Position numbers and translations under genes: made by a program. This document shows positions 1-15,800 of a stretch of DNA of 64,000 nt, piece after piece. Each line of letters begins with the position of its first letter. Within the stretch, counting starts at the first letter, position 1. Source of the stretch: Tubulanus polymorphus (lineage: Eukaryota > Nemertea > Palaeonemertea > Tubulaniformes > Tubulanidae). Location of the stretch: positions 4,438,501 to 4,502,500 of the forward strand of contig NC_134028.1 of NCBI RefSeq assembly GCF_964204645.1. The letters are read 5' to 3'. The notes below the pieces were generated by a model that searched no databases, was not told where the DNA came from, and worked only from the letters and a program-made list of their open reading frames with translations.

Positions 1-323
1 TACCGGCTTATTGTTTATCACTTTCTCTTCGCATTTCTTTTCCGGATTGACGTTTTTACCGGTGCATTTCCTGTAAACTACCGGAACTGGAAAATAGATA
101 AATAGATAAATAAACACGATGGCTAATCACTAGAAAAGAAAAGAAACCGACAAGGACGTATTGAATATTGATCGAACCGAATCCTGCCTATTGACTATAT
201 GATTATGTGTGCTGAGCTTGACGAAAACATTTTTCATCGAACTTTTGAAATCCCCAGATTCCAACTATATTCAGAAAAATACTTTTGAAGCTTGAGCTAG
301 TAATATAGATTGCTATCAACTTA
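1..323. other. Non-coding left edge
   Basis: No supported gene or RNA was seen here. The stretch is ordinary AT-rich DNA with a few ATAAATAG-type repeats near position 100. It ends with the TTA trinucleotide (321-323) that serves as the left target duplication of the next element. Confidence 0.5.
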
Positions 324-1104
324 AGGCTGGCTTATGCCGACAAGCAACGCGACGCCTACTGGCGCAACTGGGTTTATCGCCGATTAGCGGCAACTAGCGG
401 CCTACGAGAGGCCGCCAGTTGCTCCTCAATCGGTTCGACATAAGCCGGCTTGCGACGGCAACGCGACGCCTACCGACTCGTCGCAAGCCGTATCCGGCTA
501 GTTGCCCATGCCTACGGTAGGCGGGCAGTTGCTTTCGATCGCAGCCGACATAAGCTCATCTGCGACGCGACGGAACTGAGCGCAGGGGTTCCAGCCAATG
601 AGAGACCGCATATACATAGTACAAATTATCACCACTAGTTAGCGTCATTCGTAATTAGTCATAAACTTTCAAATCCAAGTAGTTCAAAACGTAAACCAAA
701 CCTTCAGCACGGCAGAGGACTGGACCGAAGAATTAGAAACGAAATTGGTAGAATTATGGTGTGAGCGGCCATCTTTATAGATGTCGCTAGCACGTTGTAT
801 TCAAAACAGAATCAGAAAGATCAAAGTCTTAAAGAAATAGCTTTTCTAATAGAAATATATTTCCTAATAATTCAAATTTATTCTCAAAGTGCTTATCACG
901 TGACCATTTGAGCCGTTGCAGTTGCTAGTAATCGCAACTGACATAAGCAGTGAAGCAACTGGGAGGATCTCATATCCCGCTAGTCGGCCTCAGTTGCTGC
1001 CAATCGGAGCGCAGTCGACATAAGGTGGGCTGCGATCGCGGTTGCTCTCAGTTGCGTCGGTAGGAGACGGTGAGGTCGCGTTGCTTGTCGACATAAGCCA
1101 GCCT
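324..1104. mobile_element. TIR DNA element with TTA target duplication, PIF/Harbinger-like
   Basis: The left end begins AGGCTGGCTTATG and continues CGACAAGCAACGCGAC. The reverse complement of the right end (about 1072-1104) gives the same string with one change, so the terminal inverted repeats are about 30 bp. TTA lies directly outside both ends (321-323 and 1105-1107), which is a 3-bp target duplication of the kind made by PIF/Harbinger transposases. The interior is GC-rich and holds several degenerate internal copies of a GACATAAGC-CTGCGACG unit in both orientations. No transposase frame is present, so this would be a non-autonomous copy. The superfamily assignment rests only on the TTA duplication and is an inference. 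Confidence 0.65.
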
Positions 1105-1308
1105 TTAGTTAACCTGAGTTAACCGCCTGATTAAGGCAAATACTATAAAATTGGCCCCTGATAGTTTCATGTTCGATCTCATGAAATTCCGTGTGTTTGT
1201 GATATGCGTACGCCCGATTATAGTATGCTTTGGAGTTCCGGGTTGTGTATACGTGTTCCGTGTAACCGGATTCAGAAGCCCCGACATTCTCACCGTTCAC
1301 AAATACAG

Positions 1309-4300
1309 CTAATTTGAACCGAAACAGTTTCCGAGAAACCAGTAATGTGAAGGCGCTGATTGCGCTTTGGCAATACACCCTGATTGCCGGGTTGTATTAA
1401 AAACGATAGCTCATGGCACAAAGACACGCATTGTTTTCGCCTCTATCGTTAGAGTGGGTAACATTAACTGATTGATTTTCACTTACCGCCGTTCTTGAGA
1501 AAACTGACGTATCTCATACAGTATTTCTTCTTATTTTCCTCGACACACGGCTTCGACTGGAACTCGCCACTTATACATTTTCCCGACCGATCCGTGATGG
1601 TCGAACATTGAAGACAATTGATGCCGAACACGTCTGCAAGAAAAATCACCCGACGTTTTGTTTTTCTTTTATCACCGGTCACCGGCGACGTATATATGTG
1701 ATAATGGTAGTTGGCCAGACATGAATCACTTTGGGAGGCAGTAAAGGAAATAAAACAGCGCAGTCCGTGTCCTCGCGTACAAGGCTGTTTGACAAAATAA
1801 ATACCCCTCATTACCAATGGCATATACGTCGTGATCCCTTAAAGATTGAACACATCGAGGGCGTTTTCCTATTCTAGCGAGAGTAAGGTGGGAGCTCACA
1901 TCAAAGTATCTTGTACGGATAAATTGGGTCACACGCGGGCACACTCACTGTCAGATTCGGTCTCAGCAGCTATTTTGTCATTATCAACATTCGCTTTTCT
2001 GGAGATTATCGCTAAGCCACCGTGAGCGAAATATCACCATACATATATCACCCAAGAGTTCGTCGTCGAGTGAAAGTAGCTCAATGAGACCCATTTAGAT
2101 GAACATATCGCCAATGCGCAGGTTCGAATTGGGCGATTATCCATGAACATAAAAATAGTGTTTATCGCTGACTATTAGAATGATTAAAATGTCGACACAG
2201 ATGACAGCAATCGGAAGAGTTCCCCTGAGAACGATAATCGCCAGCTTGCGGAATAATCCATTTTATTACTCTAAAGTTCATGATTATTTTATGCAACTTT
2301 CCTGGTGAGCTTCTTCCTACGTATGAGTTATCTTTTTTCTCTGCGAATATCTCTCGGCACAAAATCTCCGGTATCGTTCATACAGTTCGTTGTCGCACAT
2401 CGGAGCCGATCATCAGTGCCGAAATTTTTTTTCAAATCAAAATCAAGATACGTCAAGATACAATCAAGATTTACCAATACTTCTAAATCTTACACAGTAT
2501 TCATGATTCAACACATAGTTGAACCGTATATGAATCATAGCCGAATCGAATAGCAATTATAGTTCACAAATTCATAAATTATCCGATACCTGCCTCACCG
2601 AATCAACGCCATAATTAATGAAATTACCGAAGAGCATATTTTTAAGTCTTATATCAGCCCCGCAGCCAAATCTGGCTGAATCCTGTATACGTGGCTCCGC
2701 AATGCTATTCTACCAAAAATATTCATACAAGAGAATATTTGCCAAATAATTGTTTGAACGTACGTAACCGTTCCATGGTAGATATATCATACGCAAATTA
2801 GAAAGGAATCTCAAACAAAAAAGTACAGATACCAATTATTTGGACTATGACTATCTCAGATCTATGCAAGCGTTAGTTGATATGAGGTCCTCATTTGATA
2901 TATCTATCTAGTGAAAAAAATGGCTTGGAGAAAATGACCACATTTGCGGCAAAGGTGGCCTAATTCTTTAAGGCACTATTTTTTACCATCGTCAATTTCT
3001 GTCCTTTGATCCTGTCGTAATAAGTCAACCTTGAGATAAGATCGCTAAACGGCATCACCCTCATGAAGAGTTTCGCTCTACCATTAGGGTTCAGCCACGA
3101 TTAGTATCATTATTTACGCTAGGAGGCATTCAGAGGAAAAGGTACCAAATTGACATGAACCGCGAAGTGACGTGCACTGCCAATCTAGTTCTTTTTTTCA
3201 TTTTGAGTACTGAAGTCCACGAACTTCGAAGTAGATAACATCAAAGAAATATTGATGAGTAAAATGCTCGGAGCTGCAAAGCACATTTAGATGGGACATT
3301 TAGTTGCGTACATATAGATGTTGATAAAGTATGTGACGAGCTCAGTTTCAGGTAGAAATCCTCGTCACCCCGATTTTCATATGGAAAGGTATTCGACCTA
3401 ATAATTCAACTACATTTATGGCTTCCGGGGACGCGTCATTAAGAACTATATCATTAACGAAAGCAGAGACGCCGGCGACATGGTAATTAATGTTAATAAC
3501 GATATGATTAACGTTGAAACGTTGTCTGTTGTTCTGCAAATATAGGTTTCCCGCGCATTTTCAATATTTAGGGTTTAGATATGCCGAATACAAATAAACA
3601 GTAAATGTCCTTTATAACGATGTCGTTGGGTTGATGAAAAATATGGCATTATAACGAGTTTGGTGTTGTAGAAATGGTGTTTTCATTGCTTTTGAGTTAA
3701 ATTTTGCAAATTTGGCCTCTAAAAAATGTCGTTAATGACATTAAATAGGATGGCAGCGTAAACACGGACTTCGACTGTATATACGAAATACTTCATTCTT
3801 TGATCATGTTCTGCATTCTGAGCTTATCAATCGAATTCAAGAATTCAATTTTGACCGTGTTCCGGGTTCATTCGCAGCTGACAAGAAAAGACGCTTTTCA
3901 ATGCGTCTTCTCAAGATTGCTTTCAGTATCTCGTGGAAATTTGTTACAGGAAATTTATCATCAAATTATGCTGAGACTTGTTTCTAGGTGTAAACATCTA
4001 TTTGGCATGCGTTCAATGAATAAAGAGCACCATTGATCATTATACAAATTGATGAATATATCGTAGATAAGAAACCCATTTATATTTTAGTTTGCGGTGT
4101 TGTTAGCGATGCAAATAATACGATGACGCGTCTATTAATTGCAGTGGGTTATCCATCATGGTTTACATTCTTGTTGAATGAATTGCATGAAATTTACCCA
4201 AATCAACGACAACATTCGATACGTATCTATACATAATGATGTCTGGATGACTGATTAGATCAGAGATATATATTTCAACATGACCGGTTTCGCGCCAGTG

Positions 4301-5315
4301 AGAAGTTCAAGCGACGATTCGCGATCGACACCAATCAAACCCCGTCCATGCTTCACTTCAGTTGTAATTAATCAAATGAATTGATTGAATGTCTCTCTAA
4401 TTAGAGCGACAAGAACAGCAGGAACCCTCGCTGCCTGGGGGAACGGATCACTGCTGCAAAGCATCGGTTGCTGTAACGAAAAAAGTCGACGAACATCTCT
4501 CTGGAATATCATATCGATTGTATCGGATTATCCCTAATGTTTGGCGGAACAGACCAATACCACGATGATAAAGACGAGTGGCTTAGTCGATAAAATTTAT
4601 TTTCTTGTCTGCAAGTTTTGAACTCAACGCCTGAAGCCGAACGGTGAACGTAATATAGTACCCCCCTCGAATTACCAGCCCCTGCTTTCAATATTGATTG
4701 AGAATATGTAATTGACTTCATGAAAAGCCTTCGGTCAATAGGAAAAGGTTCCCCTATCATGTGTACGTTAACTTCTATTATTCTGGTTCATTGGCATGGT
4801 CAAGTAATACAATGATATGTTTAGACTTGTTGCTGCAACTTAAGGATATTGACCATGAGGGTCCGCGGACCGCATTGTTTAGAACGTGACCAGAACTATG
4901 GACAATGATTGAAAAAAGAAATCAATGAATATGAAAATCTTCATGAAACGCTCCGAGTTCGCGTTGTAACAACAATAAAATTTCACAATACGATTTAAGA
5001 GAAACGAGTCCGTTCCATGAGCTGGTCGTTCATTTCGAAATGTCGACTTTTATCCCAATAGTTACATAGTTTCAGGAATAAATAAAAGTCACATTCATTA
5101 TACCTATCAGGATAGTCGAAATCATCGAAATAAACTACCAACTCAAGGAAACATTTCGGACCAGTTTTTCTTGTATAACATATATGTTTGATTTAATCTT
5201 TCAGAGAATATAAGGTTGACTTACAAATCATAATTTCTAACAAATCGTAATTACCTGATGCTAGGAAACTGATCATTAACGCCAGTAATGGTATCACGAA
5301 GGAATAATTCCACAT
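1309..5315 (-). CDS. Ly6/three-finger-type secreted or GPI-anchored protein (3' end tentative)
   Basis: Exon 1 (5255-5315) encodes a 20-residue signal peptide starting MWNYSFVIPLLALMISFLAS and ends one base into a codon at a GTAATT donor. Exon 2 (1487-1633) follows a TTGCAG acceptor, restores the frame as Asp, and reads GINCLQC followed by spaced cysteines at SGKC, SKPC and KKYC, ending at a GTAAGT donor. A hydrophobic leader followed by a CxxC start and well-spaced cysteines is the usual pattern of Ly6/uPAR-type domains, such as the quiver/sleepless proteins of invertebrates. A third exon starting near 1368 would keep the phase, add two cysteines and stop at 1309-1311. It gives only about 93 residues and lacks the usual terminal CN, so it may be wrong or incomplete. 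The intron between exons 1 and 2 (1634-5254) holds nothing else I can identify. The family call is moderately secure for exons 1-2; the 3' end is not. Confidence 0.45.
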
Positions 5316-6627
5316 ATTGTCATATTGTGTTTTTTCAGTAACAGGTTCTCGGATAAAAGCAGCGCAAGCGGATCTGAGAGTCGTGCGGCGTCTAATGAGG
5401 ACGCGTGCGTCTAGTCGAGCAAATCTTTTACCATCGACGAATATCATCCACAGTTCCCAGATTCCCCATTGATAAATGGAACGCCGTCCAAGCAAAACTA
5501 ACTTCGTAAGATTGTGAGTTTGTATGATTGCGAATACGATGTTATATACTAGTTTTTCTAGGATAGCAGTCCATACTTAACTACAAAAGTTTTATATAAA
5601 CTGTATACAGTGAAATATTAATCTGTATGGACCTGATATCGTTTTATGGTTAACTGGAATTCATTTGTTTCATTGTTTTTATAGCTAATGAAGATGTCTA
5701 GTTTGCACCAGTGGCTGATACTAGGATTATGACTTACGTATAAACTCTAGTTTATACGTCCATGGTCAGACCATTATTAACTACGTGACGTGGTTTGTCC
5801 AGTGGAACCTCGTTGCAACCAACTTCAGGAAAATACTTCAGAAAAACTTCAGAAAATCTGTTCGTTATAACCGGTATTCGTTATATCCTGCTTGAAATTA
5901 AATTGTTTTACTTGAGGGCGAATGTCTATATTCGTTATCCGATGAATCGTAGTAAAGTTCGGGGGTTCCAGTAGTAGATGCGATGCAATATGTGGGATGA
6001 CACACCAACCCTGTACACGTGATCTATTTGACCAAAATCAAAAAGTGGCTTAAACGTCTTTGTTTGTAGAATGATCTCATTAAATTAAACATTAGCATCG
6101 ATAAAGTTGGCTATTGAAACATTTCGTCCGCCACAGCAAAAAATAAGACTTTGGCCGTCTAGTGCTGCCCCTCTATAAGGATAGCGGTAAAAACGTGAAC
6201 TAACATAATATTCGCAGGACTAAGAGGGGCGATGTGCGCACTTGGCACCAACTAGCAACAACTCCTTGTCTTCCTCCCTCCAAAAGCACAAATAATACAT
6301 ACAAAATTTCATGAATTTAAATAGAAATTCTTTATTCCCAAGGTTAATGAAATATTACATACAATATGTACAGTACACATCCTTCATATATAAGCGAGAG
6401 TTCCTGCTGTTTTTTATCAGTGAAAACAGAATCAAATGAAATGCAGGAAACGTTTTGCCCAACCGTGAATCCTTCTTCTAATTCTGCATTATTTCGAGAC
6501 ATTAATAAAGATTGTTTAACTCCACCGACACAAACAAAGCATTTGTTCAACTGGTAAATAAATAACATACATTATATATACACATATATTAAAGTTTTTG
6601 GATTGGTGAAATTCTGGCAATTTTCTT
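5316..6627. other. Intergenic; includes 3' UTR of the TVP23 gene
   Basis: No gene is supported here. A perfect 24-bp hairpin (ACGTATAAACT, two bases, AGTTTATACGT) lies at 5736-5759. On the minus strand an AATAAA (plus-strand TTTATT, about 6330-6335) is a likely polyadenylation signal for the TVP23 gene, which stops at 6628. Confidence 0.5.
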
Positions 6628-8505
<1,878 letters not shown>

Positions 8506-8739
8506 TTTTGATTGATTTTTGGTGAATGTTGATTGGTAATGCCGATTTCAATTCAATTCATATATGCCTCTATGGCACAAAAACGAATGAGATGCACTAT
8601 AATTCTATCAGATGGATTAATAAAATCAATGAATATTACATATTTCATTTCATAAGGTAACAATTAAAACTCCGAATGTCTGTGAATACCGCGGATTCGA
8701 CCCTAATCAGGGAGCCATCTCTGGTCACATGATAACATA
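8506..8739. promoter_or_regulatory. Divergent promoter between TVP23 and TMEM243-like genes
   Basis: Only 234 bp separate the two opposed start codons, so both 5' UTRs and any core promoters must share this stretch. No strong TATA box is obvious. The bidirectional role is inferred from geometry. Confidence 0.5.
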
Positions 8740-9721
8740 ATGGCGGACGACGAGGGTCAACATATTTTGGGAGGAAAAACGTCGACAGGAGCTCCGGGAG
8801 AGGATCCAGCATTATATCATGATAAAACAGCAACACCTACTACCGTAAATATTCAGCATTGATTATCTGTCATTGACACATTTTACTTTTTACGCTTCTG
8901 ACTGATATTTTACATTCAAAAATAAAATTTTTCCCAATCTTGTAAAATTGACAACAATACATTGACAATTCGTCAATTGTGTTCGTGTTGTACAAATATA
9001 CAACCACATATTTGTTTCGTTGTTTGTTTGTTTGGCTTGATGTCGCTTGAAATAAATTAACTTTATATTGAGCACAAACCCCATAAGCTTTAAAGCGGTA
9101 CTTAATCGAAGAAATAATTTTCCTCACGCAACGGCAGCGCTGAAGATGATGATGACATGCAATACATGGACATGGCTCATTGACAACTATCTATTGGCCT
9201 GGCCTGAGGGATTGGCATGCACAGCGTAGCTCTGTGCATCTGTGTTAATGTTTATGTTCTTTTTACATTCTTAACAGAAAAAACTTCAGCTGGCATTCGT
9301 TGTGGTGACAGGACTTATGGTCTTGGTTAGTAATGAAGCTATTTTATCTTACACATATTCGAAGCAGTCTTCCTGCTCATTGACTTTTCATCAATAATCC
9401 TTGTTTATTATTTTCAGGTGAGCATCATATTAAGTATTTACAGAGGTGCAGTGATCACACAGAATGGAGGCCTTTACTTCATGCTTGGAATCAGTTTAGT
9501 TGGATTTGTAGTCATCGAAGCTTTTATGGTGAGTTTAATGATTAATCTCAACAGATAACTCTTTAAACATGTACCAATTTTTAATGATCTTTTTATTCAC
9601 TATCCAGATGGTGTTCATAAGGAAAGGCGATTTACCGCAAGGAAAAATGTGGTTTGTCTATTTTGTCGGTGGCTGTATATTTCTAGAATCAATTTTTACG
9701 GACATTTTACTTTTTCAGTAA
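8740..9721 (+). CDS. TMEM243: TMEM243-like small membrane protein
   Basis: Four exons (8740-8844, 9278-9325, 9418-9528, 9608-9721), all in phase 0, give 125 residues; vertebrate TMEM243 (MM-TRAG) has about 118. The N-terminal 35 residues are polar (MADDEGQHILGG). Hydrophobic segments follow: KKLQLAFVVVTGLMVLVVSI, a stretch beginning LYFMLGISLVGFVVIEAFM, and a C-terminal stretch ending DILLFQ. A short charged RKGDLPQGKMW loop before the last segment resembles the RQGDLEPKFRK loop of TMEM243. The identification depends on that loop, the length and the topology, so it is moderate. AATAAA at 9937-9942 is a good polyadenylation signal. TMEM243 function is poorly known. The exon 2 donor is an unusual GTTAGT. 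Confidence 0.6.
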
Positions 9722-10414
9722 AGTACTGAACATGTCATTACGTGATAACCTCTTCCATCTTCGCACGCAATAATACAGATTTTCCATCGTTGGTTTAGGT
9801 TTATATATTTTATAATTTGTTATGTACGAATAGGCAAATGTAAATCATTATGTAACTATCAATCATCGAGCACATGGTGCGATTTAATTTATTCAAGGAG
9901 TCTAACACATGTACTGATATGTACATCTGCAATTTAAATAAAGCTATATTTTTATCTATTGTGTAAATCCTCGTTTGTGATCAAATTCGGGACACTATAC
10001 ATGTATTTTCATTATGGCGAGGCCATCTTAACTTGTCCATTGGGCTAGTGCATTTATCCCACTCGACACATCGCATGATTGTGCTACAAATTGGACCGTC
10101 TACTAAGTTGCCTTTAAGGGCAAGTAAAATTTCAGATCTTGCCTACAGGCAAATGACATATTCCTTCCATCGACCCTGCATCATCCTCCTCCCTCGGAGC
10201 AATAATTCATCTAATAAAGTGAATGTAAAACAAAACTCCAGTTTTGATGATAGAAAAATCCTGGATGTGTGATTTCCCTGATGAACAGAGATGTGAGTTA
10301 CTGACTTTCATCATCAGCCAAAAACCATTTAAAAAAACTCACTAATTACTAAGATATCATATTGTACTTATAGATTAGCTTTTATTCTCCGATCAAGTAC
10401 ATTATAAATTTGAT
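9722..10414. other. 3' UTRs and spacer between TMEM243-like and RPS2
   Basis: This holds the 3' UTR of the TMEM243-like gene, with AATAAA at 9937-9942, and the tail of RPS2 on the other strand, where plus-strand TTTATT at 10381-10386 reads as AATAAA. The two genes are convergent. Nothing else is supported between them. Confidence 0.6.
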
Positions 10415-11702
<1,288 letters not shown>

Positions 11703-11954
11703 TGCTGCAATCGACAAATTATTCAAAATTCACGACCCTAACTAAATAGTTACGGCATCTGCGCACGAAACAGGTGCCCACTACTAACTCAAAATATTCA
11801 ATGATAAATGCTATAATTCATAAAATTATTAGCAAATACAGAGAAAAAGATATATCAATTATTATTTACAAGTATTAATTTCATTTTAGAAAGGCCGATT
11901 AGCACAAAAATCAACGATTTTAAACGAAGCTCCAACACGACGTGTCCAACTTAC

Positions 11955-11999
11955 GTGATGATTTTCTGTAAGAAGATCGGGTTAAAGTTTCACTTCCGG
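11955..11999 (-). promoter_or_regulatory. Probable RPS2 promoter and non-coding first exon with TOP-like start
   Basis: Read on the minus strand, CCGGAAGTG (plus 11991-11999), an ETS/GABP-type site common in ribosomal-protein promoters, lies just before CTTCTTAC (plus 11968-11975), a terminal-oligopyrimidine-like start. A GTAAGT donor follows at plus 11949-11954. A first exon of about 21 bases spliced to the acceptor next to the RPS2 ATG would be typical of ribosomal-protein genes. The motifs are visible; their use is inferred. Confidence 0.45.
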
Positions 12000-12864
12000 G
12001 TCATGGAACGAATGGGTTCGAGTCCCGTGGTTTTAAAACAATTTTGTTGATATTTACTTTGCAATATCATATAGCGCTAAATTACACCTTTAGCACATTC
12101 ACGTTATTCTGAATTATTGTTCAATTCCATCTAATGAAATTTTAATTAGTTCCAATAAATAAGGGACTCGAACCTGGGACGGGATTCTGCGGAACTGAAA
12201 CGAGCATCCACTACCGTACACAGCCATTTGCTGTGTGAAGAATTTTTGTGCAGTAATCTTTCTGCAAAAACACCGTTCTGACTGACTCCCCATCAGTAAT
12301 ACCGCTGTCAGGATGGACTTAACGTTGAATTTATCCCGTGTATGTAATATTTAGATTTAAATGTCAAGCCAATATTTAGCTTAGAGACTTAAGAGAGCAA
12401 ACAAAACGAAAGTGCCTGGACAGAAGACCGAAAACTTTTGACAGCCAGTCACAGCAGAGCTGAGGGAAGAGCAAGCACAGAGTCAGCAAACTGGAGATAT
12501 GACCCGGGGGCGGGGGTATAAATGGAATGAACTGACAGCCCTATGTTAGAATGCCAATTCCTTCCATTTGGTTATGTACTATGTAGGCCTGACTGACAAT
12601 TTGAAATGATAATCGTACTGCTGAATCAGTAGGGAGTATCAATCAGTTTTGTCCTGTTGTTAGAGTTCTTCATGTTCTCGCCTGACATACATTCATTACT
12701 CACTCAAGTGTATGAACAATGAGGGTTCATGTGGGTTCTTAAACAACCAGCCGAGATACAAATCTTTAATATATTTGTAAAACCCCCTTTTTGTTGGATT
12801 TTTTTATGAATAATATGTAACTTTATTCATTTAGACCGAGAACTGATAAAAAGGAAGTAAGAAG
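12000..12864. other. Intergenic between RPS2 and the large membrane-protein gene
   Basis: No coding region is supported. There are two opposed Pol III B-box-like strings: GGTTCGAGTCC at 12015-12025, and its reverse complement at 12164-12174. A possible tRNA-derived SINE remnant may lie on the minus strand at about 12160-12236. The GC-rich run near 12500 (CCCGGGGGCGGGGG) and the unassigned 5' UTR of the downstream gene are also here. Confidence 0.4.
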
Positions 12865-15800
12865 ATGATGGAAACTGGAGGGGAGCCCGAACCCGAGGTA
12901 CGTAACAGACTTTAGAAAGTGAATAAACTTTCCAATAAGGAGAGCTGTTTTAATCAGTGAGAGAGCTGTCAAATCTGTAAATGCAAGTGCAAAGCAAAAT
13001 ACTTTGAAGATTAACTTGATTTAATGAAATAAAGTTAGTCCACAAAGTACTATATGTCTCTAGATTAACTTTCTAATGCATTAATTTATTTTCATTCAGA
13101 GGGAGCCTCTCCAGTTCGAGATCAACTTGGACAATGTTCCGCTTGAAATGGGTGACATGATGCGCAAGATCAAAAAGGTTTGAATAAACTTCATGCATGA
13201 AACGACAGTATCTCATGTGTCAACTCTCAACTGACTCTATTGTATTTACAGGTGTCTGAGAAGTTGCTCTATCATTGGAAAACATTTCCAATTGTTTTAC
13301 CACATTCCATCACAGAGAATATGATTGAGGCTGTGGGAAACGAGGTCAGTAGGTCAATCTACATTTCAGCACCATTCGATTAATGTGATACCGGCATCAC
13401 CAGATGGCGCAACAAAACACTGGGTCCAGTTCCACAGTTCCAAGTTAAAATTTGACCCTGAGTTAACTCATCGAAAATGAACTAACTTTAACTCGGAGTT
13501 AACTCTAACTCACAACTGTGGAACTGGGTCCAGGATCGTTCTTAATGCAATCAGATTTTTCGGGGAATTTTGTATAATATCTTAAAGTCAGGGAAATATG
13601 TTGAGATTGCTAGATGGCCCATAAAATCAAACAGTTTCCAACAATGTCGATGTGTTGATTTGATCGGATTCTTAGTAGAGGGAAACAACGACGTGTCCCT
13701 GGCTGGTCCCAAATAAAAGTGGCCACCCTGTAATCTTCTCCGCGTTGATTTTCAGAATGCAAAGATCAGTTTTAAAGATTTATTCGTCGCTCCGACGTTT
13801 GATGAATTGGAAGAAGTCGCGACAGACGCAAACGGTGAACTCAAAAAACTAACTGATAAACAACTGAACGATGTGAAATTTCACGGGTAAACATTAATAA
13901 ATCAATTCAACATTTATCTAGTTATGATGTTTGACTGGGAATGTTTATTGATTTGAAAATATTTTTTCTCGAATTTCAGCGAATTCGACGTGGAGAGTAT
14001 CCATTTTCCAGGTCAAGTTCACCGATGGCATCTGTCGGAACTAATTCAGAAAGGTACAATCAGATCTAGAGACTCATTGCTCCATGTAAGTATCAATCAA
14101 ACTTAACTCGAAATTACCATGAACAATCTCTTTGAATGTTACATAATCTCTATGAATACCGGTATGGTAGACTATGTTTATCCCTAAGTCCTTAGGTTCA
14201 GATTATCGCATGCTTTGCACAATATATTACACATTTTCTTACCCCAATTGATCATATTTGACAACCCATCCTTGCTCTGACTGCCCAGGAATTTGTGTAT
14301 TTCTGAGCGGATTTCATGGGCCCATGAGATTTGAGGCAAGCTACTGTATTCCTCAAAAAGTCCTCGCATTCAGAGTGACTAGTTAGCGGTATTTGATCCC
14401 TGTAGCTTGATTTCTATGAAACTCACGGATTCTTTGTAATATATCTATACTTACATTTGATGTGTTTTTCAGGACACAGCCCTCGCTGTTCGAATAGTTT
14501 GTATAACTGCTCGAAATCGATTTTACTCACATTTCTTCAGTCTGTCCGAATCGCTGAAGTCAATCGCTAAAGGCTTGTGGCAATTGTTAGGTACGTAAGC
14601 CGAACAGGGTTCTCACGGATCAAGGAATTCCCGATTTATTTTTCCATTCAGTTGAATTGATCAAAACTCTCTGATCTTCTCTTGATGCATTTAATCACGA
14701 TGATCATTTGATTTTTATGCAGATATTTTGATCGGTATGCCATCGACGACACCAGGCGATCTACTAGCTAAAATTAGAGAAGAAAGAATGAAATATTTGA
14801 TAGCAGAAATGGATATCAAAGTATGTTTACCTTCACAGTCATGAACAACCAGTTCTACTGTTTTAAATTTGACCCAGGCCACTTACCTTGAAGTCAGGGA
14901 ATGTTGTAAAAAAAAGCTAAGAACCAGGGAAAAGTCGGGGAAATTTGTTTGCTAGATAGCGGCTAAGTTTTACGTATTTGACTGTGTTAAATCATTGGAT
15001 TCTTAGCAAATCAAGTCAGCGAAAACAAGGTGCATGCCACGGAAAAGGCAAATAAGATAGAAGCGGCCCTGTTGAGGATCGCAAATCTGGACTCGACTTG
15101 AAGTGGCTTTAATTGCGCAATATTGTCCATTTTCAGGGACTGTGTAAGGTAGAGTGGACGCAATTTTGCGAATACGTACGGGAGAAAAGTAAACAACTCG
15201 AAGCTGAGAAGCACAAGACAGCCGATCTGCGACCTCCGCCAGTGCCGTATCTGTTTCAGACGCCGAAAGGATTCGATATCGATTTACGTCTGTTTAACAA
15301 AGATATCATGAAGAAATGTATGCAATATCTGAAAGAGATTCTTGAACGGGAAGCGAAAGGATGGTTTTTACAGTTTAAAGACAATCTAATGACAGAACTA
15401 CGAGGTACATTTACCAATGATCTAATCCGTATCAACTTAACAAAACAGTCCCACAGTAGAAATCTATGGGATAAAATTTTGAAGATTCATTTTAAACAAA
15501 ACTACAACATTTCATCATTTTGTTTCTGGTCATTTCACCTGATGATGGCTGTTAGTCGACGGCTGAAATATTGCACTTTCTATTCAGTTTTATTTCTATT
15601 CAGGATTCCTATGCATGAATACATTGTTTTATTCTGTGACAAATTGTGAACTGAACTAAATCATGTGAATTTTTCATTTTAGGAAAAAGTTTGTCTCCCG
15701 ATGAAATCACTGAGGTTCGACATCATTTCCATATATCCCGTGCTGCATAGATAAAATCCGTTTGTGACTTATTTTGTATTTATTTCAGAAACTGAATGAA

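Noticed and set aside
12160-12236. Possible tRNA gene or SINE on the minus strand with a perfect B box (GGTTCGAGTCC)
   Set aside because: A plausible A-box-like string is present but acceptor, D and anticodon stems do not form a cloverleaf. At most it is an old SINE remnant.
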